From Hamadaea flava (GTDB lineage Bacteria > Actinomycetota > Actinomycetes > Mycobacteriales > Micromonosporaceae), in assembly GCF_024172085.1 (NCBI RefSeq), contig NZ_JAMZDZ010000001.1, positions 868,001 to 932,000 of the forward strand: a DNA stretch of 64,000 nucleotides. The letters are read 5' to 3'. The notes beneath the pieces are model-generated. The model was given only the letters and a program-made list of their open reading frames with translations. It had not been told where the DNA came from and did not search any database. A program made the translations under genes and the position numbers. Positions 59,165 through 64,000 of the stretch are shown here, piece after piece; position 1 is the first letter of the stretch, and the number at the start of each line of letters is the position of its first letter.

Positions 59165-60936
59165 GCGGCGGGCGCCTTCGGCTTGAAGTCCACCCCCGCC
59201 TCGGCGCGCTGCTGCGCGGTGATGGGCGTGGGCGCGCCGGTCAGCGGGTCGTAACCGTTGCCGGTCTTGGGGAACGCGATGACCTCGCGGATCGAGTCCG
59301 CGCCCGCGAGCAGCATGCAGACGCGGTCCCAGCCCAGCGCGATGCCACCGTGCGGCGGCGGGCCGTACGCGAAAGCGTCGAGCAGGAAGCCGAACTTGTC
59401 GCGCTGCTCCTGCCCGGAGATGCCGAGCAAAGTGAACACGCGTTCCTGCACGTCGCTGCGGTGGATACGGATCGAGCCGCCGCCGATCTCGTTGCCGTTG
59501 CAGACGATGTCGTACGCGTACGCCAGCGCGTGCTCGGGGTCGTCGTCGAACTTGTCGATCCACTCGGCGTTCGGCGAGGTGAACGGGTGGTGCAGCGCGG
59601 TCCAGCCGATCTGGATGGTGTCGTCTTTGTCGTCGTAGACCGGCTCGAACATCGGCGCGTCGACGATCCAGCAGAACGCCCAGGCATCCGGGTCGATCAG
59701 GTTGGCCCGCTTGCCGATCTCCAGCCGGGCCGCGCCCAGAAGTTCTTGCGTACGCCGCTTCTCGCCGGCGCCGAAGAACACCGCGTCGCCCGGCTTCGCG
59801 CCGACGGCGTCGGCCAGCCCGGCCAGGTGCGCCTCGGACAGGTTCTTCGCGACCGGACCCTTCGGCTCGCCGGTCTCGGCGTCGAGCAGCAGGTACGCCA
59901 AGCCCTTCGCACCACGCGACTTGGCCCAGTCCTGCCAGCCGTCGAGTTCCTTGCGCGTCTGGCTCGCCCCACCGGGCATGACGACCGCACCCACGTACGC
60001 GGCCTGGAACACCCGGAACTCGGTGCCCTGGAAGTAGCCGGTGAGATCGGTCAGCTCGCTGCCGAACCGCAGGTCGGGCTTGTCGGAGCCGTAGCGGTCC
60101 ATCGCCTCGCCGAACGGGATGCGCCGGATCGGGGTCGGGATGTCATAGCCGGCCAGCTCGCTCCACAGCTTCGTCACCACCGCCTCGGCGAGGTCGATGA
60201 CGTCGTCCTGGGTCACGAACGACATCTCGATGTCGAGCTGGGTGAACTCCGGCTGCCGGTCGGCCCGGAAGTCCTCGTCGCGGTAGCAGCGGGCGATCTG
60301 GTAGTAGCGCTCCATCCCGGCCACCATCAGCAGCTGCTTGAACAGCTGAGGCGACTGCGGCAGCGCGTACCAGGAGCCGGGCTGCAGGCGTACCGGGACC
60401 AGGAAGTCGCGCGCGCCCTCGGGAGTGGACCGGGTCAGCGTCGGCGTCTCGATCTCGTGGAAGTCCCGGGCGTGCAGGATCTCCCGGGCGATCTGGTTGG
60501 CCCGCGACCGCAGCTTCATGGCCTTCGCCGGGCCGGGCCGCCGCAGGTCGAGGTAGCGGTGCCGGATCCGGATGTCGTCGTTGGCCTCGACGTGGTCGTC
60601 GATCGGGAACGGCAGCGGCGCGGCGGTCGACAGCACCTCCAGGTCGCTGACGATCACCTCGATGGCGCCGGTGGGCAGGTCCGGGTTCTCGTTGCCGGCC
60701 GGGCGCTCGCTCACCGTGCCGGTGACCTTCACGCAGAACTCGTTGCGCAGCGCGTGCGCCTGCTCCGACCCGGCTTCGCCGGGGCGGAGCACCACCTGGG
60801 CGATGCCCGAGTCGTCGCGCAGGTCGATGAAGGTCACCCCGCCGTGATCACGGCGCCGGGCCACCCAGCCCGCGAGCGTCACCACCTCACCGACGTGCGT
60901 CGGGCGCAGGGTGCCGGCGTTATGGGTGCGGATCAC
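59161..60936 (-). CDS. aspS: Aspartyl-tRNA synthetase
   Basis: 591 aa, usual bacterial length. OB-fold anticodon domain at residues 1-130 ([24 protein letters not shown]). The class II catalytic domain has motif 1 ([23 protein letters not shown]), motif 2 ([28 protein letters not shown]) and motif 3 ([13 protein letters not shown]). The bacterial GAD insertion lies at about residues 290-420. GTG 60936 has GAAGGAG upstream; the frame remains open to 61029. Upstream lies a 269-bp gap with its promoter and a family-B palindrome. Confidence 0.95.
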   Translation of the reverse strand: MIRTHNAGTLRPTHVGEVVTLAGWVARRRDHGGVTFIDLRDDSGIAQVVLRPGEAGSEQAHALRNEFCVKVTGTVSERPAGNENPDLPTGAIEVIVSDLEVLSTAAPLPFPIDDHVEANDDIRIRHRYLDLRRPGPAKAMKLRSRANQIAREILHARDFHEIETPTLTRSTPEGARDFLVPVRLQPGSWYALPQSPQLFKQLLMVAGMERYYQIARCYRDEDFRADRQPEFTQLDIEMSFVTQDDVIDLAEAVVTKLWSELAGYDIPTPIRRIPFGEAMDRYGSDKPDLRFGSELTDLTGYFQGTEFRVFQAAYVGAVVMPGGASQTRKELDGWQDWAKSRGAKGLAYLLLDAETGEPKGPVAKNLSEAHLAGLADAVGAKPGDAVFFGAGEKRRTQELLGAARLEIGKRANLIDPDAWAFCWIVDAPMFEPVYDDKDDTIQIGWTALHHPFTSPNAEWIDKFDDDPEHALAYAYDIVCNGNEIGGGSIRIHRSDVQERVFTLLGISGQEQRDKFGFLLDAFAYGPPPHGGIALGWDRVCMLLAGADSIREVIAFPKTGNGYDPLTGAPTPITAQQRAEAGVDFKPKAPAA

Positions 60937-61129
60937 GGTGGCTCCTTCACGGACTGCAACAGCTGCCTTGTCATTCTTCCATCCAGCCGCGTCGGGTTCG
61001 TCCCGGGGAGTCGATAACCTGAAATCCACCGCAAGCTGCCCCGAACTCCGGCTTTGCCGCCTTTCCCGCCCGCCGGGGCGTCGTCTACGCGATCCTCACC
61101 CTCCCCGCCTCAGCGCTCCGCGCTCACCC

Positions 61130-61187
61130 GCAGACACGGTTACGCAGGTCTCCGGTGCGAGGAGAAGCCTGCGTAACCGTGATCTGC
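61130..61187. repeat. Palindromic element family B, copy 3
   Basis: Left arm GCAGACACGGTTACGCAGG (one base shorter than copies 1 and 2) pairs with CCTGCGTAACCGTGATCTGC around a 19-nt loop, which itself contains TCTCC / GGAGA. It starts 19 bp after the nagZ stop. The other bases of the 60937-61205 gap belong to the aspS promoter region; nothing else was recognised. Confidence 0.85.
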
Positions 61188-61205
61188 ACGGAGTGGAGCG
61201 GACGG

Positions 61206-62702
61206 TCAGCGGGCGCCGGTCAGCACCTCCGCCGCCGCCCGACCGCACACCGGAGCCGAGCCGAAGGTGGCGACGTGCATCGAGCCGACCGGTTCGCCAC
61301 CCGGCACGCCCATCTCGACCACGTACGCGTCCGGCCGCTCGGCCAACGCCGTACGCAGCGCCGTGGACAGCCAGTCGTGCCGGTGCGCGTCGCGGACGAC
61401 CAGGACGAGCGGGCGGCCCGACGCCGCCTGCAGAGCCGCTGGGAGGCCGCCGTTGCGGGCGGCTGCCGCGTCGAGACGCTCCACTGTGGTCCCCGGCAGG
61501 ATCTCGGCGAGCGGTCCCCCGACGCCCCACGGGGTCGCGGCGTCGACGGCGAGATTGACCGAGGTGGTGAACTCCACGACGTGAGCCGGCTTCATCAGCG
61601 GCTCCGCGGCCGCGGTCTTCCACGTGCGTACGGCGCGACGGGCCGCCTCCAGGCCCGGCTGTCCGCCGCCCGTGCGCCACCGGGCGGCGGCCTCCTGGCG
61701 GACGGTCGCCTGCGCCGCCGACCACGAGGCGAGGGCGGCGACGCGCCCGGCCGCCTCGGCGAGCCGTTGCTCGGATAGCGTTCCGTCGTGGACCGCCTGC
61801 ACGAGCGCGTCCCGCAGGAGGATCGCGGTCGCCTCGTCAGCGGTCTCGCCGCCGACGCACACGGCGTCCACTCCGGCCGCGACCGCGCGTACGACGGCTC
61901 CGGCCAGCCCGTACTGCGCCTTGATCGGAGCCATCTCGATGCCGTCGGTGACGACCAGACCCGCGAAGCCCAGCTCGGTGCGGAGCAGGTCCATCACGGG
62001 CGCGCTCAACGTCGCGGGCACCGCGGGGTCCAGGGCCGGGAGCAGGACGTGCGCCGTCATGATGGACTGCGTACCGGCCTCGATGGCGGCCCGAAAGGGG
62101 GCCAGCTCCAGGCGAGCCAGCCGCTCGCGGTCGGCGTGCACGATCGGCAGGCCGTGGTGGGAGTCCACATCGGTGTCCCCGTGCCCCGGGAAGTGCTTGG
62201 CGCAGGCGGCCACCCCGCTGGACTGCAGCCCGCGTACCCAGGCGGCGGTGTGGCGGGAGACCAGATCCGGGTCGGTGCCGAACGAGCGCACCCCGATCAC
62301 GGGGTTGTCCGGATTGTTGTTGACGTCCGCGGTGGGCGCGTAGTTCAACGTGATCCCGGCGGCGGCGAGCTGATCGCCGATGTCGGCCGCGACGGACGCC
62401 GTCAGCTCCGGGTCGTCGGCCGCGCCCAGCGCGTGATTGCCCGGCCGTGTGCTGCCGCTGCCGATCTCTATCCGCGTGACGTCGCCGGACTCCTCGTCGA
62501 GGGCGATCACTACGGCGGGATTGTGTGCGCGCAACGCGGCGCTGAGGGCGGCGAGCTGGTCGAGGTCGACGATGTTGCGCCCGAACAGCGCCACACCGCC
62601 GAGACCCTCGTCCAGCCGCCGCCTCAGCCATTCCGGCGGCGTCACACCGACGAACCCGGGCTGAAGCACCCCGTCCGCCCAGATACGAACCTGGTCTGCC
62701 AT
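61206..62702 (-). CDS. nagZ: Glycoside hydrolase family 3 beta-N-acetylhexosaminidase (NagZ-like)
   Basis: 498 aa. The GH3 barrel has the NagZ signature CAKHFPGHGDTDVDSHHGLP (about residues 166-185), with the His used as acid/base. The nucleophile Asp is in VVTDGIEMAPI, where most NagZ have TDDMxM. Also visible are GVALFGRNIVDLDQL and PTADVNNNPDNPVIGVRSFG. A C-terminal domain of about 150 residues is present, longer than in enteric NagZ. Role: removes GlcNAc from peptidoglycan fragments, with possible cytoplasmic location because no signal peptide is seen. ATG 62702, with TACAAT (62732-62737, minus strand) as possible -10. Confidence 0.88.
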   Translation of the reverse strand: MADQVRIWADGVLQPGFVGVTPPEWLRRRLDEGLGGVALFGRNIVDLDQLAALSAALRAHNPAVVIALDEESGDVTRIEIGSGSTRPGNHALGAADDPELTASVAADIGDQLAAAGITLNYAPTADVNNNPDNPVIGVRSFGTDPDLVSRHTAAWVRGLQSSGVAACAKHFPGHGDTDVDSHHGLPIVHADRERLARLELAPFRAAIEAGTQSIMTAHVLLPALDPAVPATLSAPVMDLLRTELGFAGLVVTDGIEMAPIKAQYGLAGAVVRAVAAGVDAVCVGGETADEATAILLRDALVQAVHDGTLSEQRLAEAAGRVAALASWSAAQATVRQEAAARWRTGGGQPGLEAARRAVRTWKTAAAEPLMKPAHVVEFTTSVNLAVDAATPWGVGGPLAEILPGTTVERLDAAAARNGGLPAALQAASGRPLVLVVRDAHRHDWLSTALRTALAERPDAYVVEMGVPGGEPVGSMHVATFGSAPVCGRAAAEVLTGAR

Positions 62703-62749
62703 GCAAGGCAGACTAATCTTTAGGTTTCTTTATTGTAAGTAGGCTGCCG

Positions 62750-64000
62750 TCATACGATCGGTCCGGAAACCGTCGGATACCGATCCTCCGCGGGCGGGTT
62801 CCAGGTCAGCGCTTCGGCCGCGATCTGGTCCCCGGAGCGGATGTCCTTCACGGAGTCGCCGTCCGGCCCGCTGAACCAGACGAACGGAATGCCCCGCCGC
62901 TCGGCGTACCGGATCTGCTTGCCGAACTTGGCCGCGGACGGCGACACCTCCACCGCGATGCCGCGGGCCCGCAGCGAGGCCGCGGTCCGCATGGCCGCGG
63001 CCCGGTCCTCGTCCGCCGTCAACGCGATCAGCACACACGTCGGTACGCCACGCGAAGCGCTGAGCGCGTTCTTTCCGAAGAGGACACCGAGCAGCCGGGA
63101 CAGCCCGATGGAGATGCCCACCCCGGGGTAGCGCTCGTCGCCGGAGCTGGCCAGGTTGTCGTAGCGGCCGCCGGAGCAGACCGAGCCGATGCTCTCGTAG
63201 CCGGCCAGCTGGGTCTCGTAGACCGTGCCGGTGTAGTAGTCGAGTCCGCGCGCGATCTTCAGCTCGGCCCGGCACAGGCCGGGCGAGTGCGCGGCGGCTG
63301 TCTCGACCACCGCGACCAGTTCGGCCAGGCCCTCGTCCAGCAGCGGATCGGTGACCCCGAGCTTGAGCACCTGCTCGGCGAACGAGCCGTCCTCGGCGGA
63401 GATCTCGGCCAGCGCGAGGCAGGCGCTCGCCTGCGCCTCGCTGACTCCCCCAGCGACAAGTTCCTTCAGTACGCCCTTCGGCCCGATCTTGTCGAGCTTG
63501 TCGACGATCCGCATGGTCTCCATCGGGTCGGCGAGCCCGAGACCCCGGTAGAAGCCCTCCAGGATCTTGCGGTTGTTCACCTGGATGGTCGCCTTGGGCA
63601 GCGGCAGCTCGGCGAAGACGTCCCCGATCACCAGCGGGATCTCGGCCTCGTAGTGGGCCGGCAGGGTGTCGCGGTCGACGATGTCGATGTCGCACTGGTA
63701 GAACTCGCGATACCGGCCCTCCTGCGGACGTTCGCCTCGCCAGACCTTCTGGATCTGGTAGCGGCGGAACGGAAACTGGAGCTTGCCCGCGTTCTCCAGC
63801 ACGTAACGGGCGAACGGGACGGTCAGGTCGAAGTGCAGCCCCAGCTGGGCGTCGCCGGCGCCCCGCGGCTCCTCGGCGTCGGCCTGCAGCCTGCGCAGCA
63901 GGTAGACCTCCTTGGAGGTCTCGCCCTTGCTGAGCAGGGTCTCCAGCGGCTCGACCGCGCGGGTCTCGAGGGACGCGAAGCCGTGCAGCTCGAAGACGCG
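62750..64000 (-). CDS. hisS: Histidyl-tRNA synthetase, N-terminus beyond window edge
   Basis: 416 residues visible. The reverse strand enters the window in frame as RVFELHGFASLETRAVEPLETLL, part of class II motif 1. LGLHFDLTVPFARYVLEN and FPFRRYQIQKVWRGERPQEGRYREFYQCDIDI (motif 2) follow. The histidine-binding loop ARGLDYYTGTVYE comes next, then motif 3 (GVGISIGLSRLLGVLF) and the C-terminal anticodon domain. The start codon lies beyond the right edge. Together with aspS nearby this is a housekeeping region. Confidence 0.95.
   Translation of the reverse strand, partial: RVFELHGFASLETRAVEPLETLLSKGETSKEVYLLRRLQADAEEPRGAGDAQLGLHFDLTVPFARYVLENAGKLQFPFRRYQIQKVWRGERPQEGRYREFYQCDIDIVDRDTLPAHYEAEIPLVIGDVFAELPLPKATIQVNNRKILEGFYRGLGLADPMETMRIVDKLDKIGPKGVLKELVAGGVSEAQASACLALAEISAEDGSFAEQVLKLGVTDPLLDEGLAELVAVVETAAAHSPGLCRAELKIARGLDYYTGTVYETQLAGYESIGSVCSGGRYDNLASSGDERYPGVGISIGLSRLLGVLFGKNALSASRGVPTCVLIALTADEDRAAAMRTAASLRARGIAVEVSPSAAKFGKQIRYAERRGIPFVWFSGPDGDSVKDIRSGDQIAAEALTWNPPAEDRYPTVSGPIV

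Noticed and set aside
1-64000. CRISPR arrays, tRNA genes, prophage or insertion sequences
   Set aside because: No regularly spaced repeats with unique spacers, no tRNA-like cloverleaf in the gaps examined, and no transposase, integrase or phage gene found. The tandem repeats present have no spacers.

Overview
The window looks like chromosomal DNA of a high-GC actinobacterium, most plausibly a member of the Micromonosporaceae or a close relative. This rests on very high GC, frequent GTG starts, 4-nt ATGA/GTGA gene overlaps, an RbpA gene with a SigR-type promoter, and actinobacterial families such as XRE-like 'GTPAEYVQAL' proteins, FxsA and large FtsX permeases. The family assignment is inference. 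I see no IS element, prophage, CRISPR array, tRNA or rRNA.

Layout. 0-5 kb: a POT peptide transporter cut by the left edge, rbpA, then a leftward run of an ABC ATPase, apolipoprotein N-acyltransferase, fxsA and a small DivIVA-motif membrane protein. 5-11.5 kb: one ATPase and two large FtsX-type permeases forming an ABC system, with a CebR/CelR-like palindrome before the first gene. 11.6-19.8 kb: a lysine catabolism locus. kamA (lysine 2,3-aminomutase) is divergent from kdd - amidohydrolase - kamD - kamE - kal - mutL-type reactivase. Enzymes of the beta-lysine route are present except the 3-keto-5-aminohexanoate cleavage enzyme (Kce), and an amidohydrolase is present that the known route does not use. 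19.8-35.8 kb: mixed housekeeping and regulatory genes, including a methyltransferase, an AbiEii-like protein with its HTH partner, a histidine phosphatase, a PCD-VOC fusion, a flavin monooxygenase, NDH-2, a HAD phosphatase, a Ser/Thr kinase, an orphan class I terpene synthase, an Lrp regulator, an alcohol dehydrogenase, an acyl-CoA dehydrogenase, a 5'-3' exonuclease and lipoproteins.

35.9-49 kb: two very large FtsX permeases with no ATPase beside them, a minisatellite, a cucumisin-like secreted subtilase and an ABC-2 exporter. 48-52.4 kb: two NarL-type two-component systems facing each other across a pentanucleotide microsatellite. The second kinase carries hexapeptide repeats in its ATP lid. 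52.5-55.6 kb: an operon of an AhpD/CMD-like protein, a small membrane protein and a membrane-anchored multicopper oxidase. 55.8-64 kb: HIT and CutA genes, azlCD with a divergent XRE-cupin regulator, an RmlD-like reductase, aspS, nagZ and hisS (cut by the right edge).

The most unusual feature is two families of long dispersed palindromes. Family A (three copies of about 57 bp) has two copies inside coding sequence, one within lnt and one in a permease tail. Family B (three copies of about 60 bp, stems up to 22 perfect bp) lies each time just 3' of a leftward gene. They look like REP/RPE-type elements that I do not recognise as a described family.
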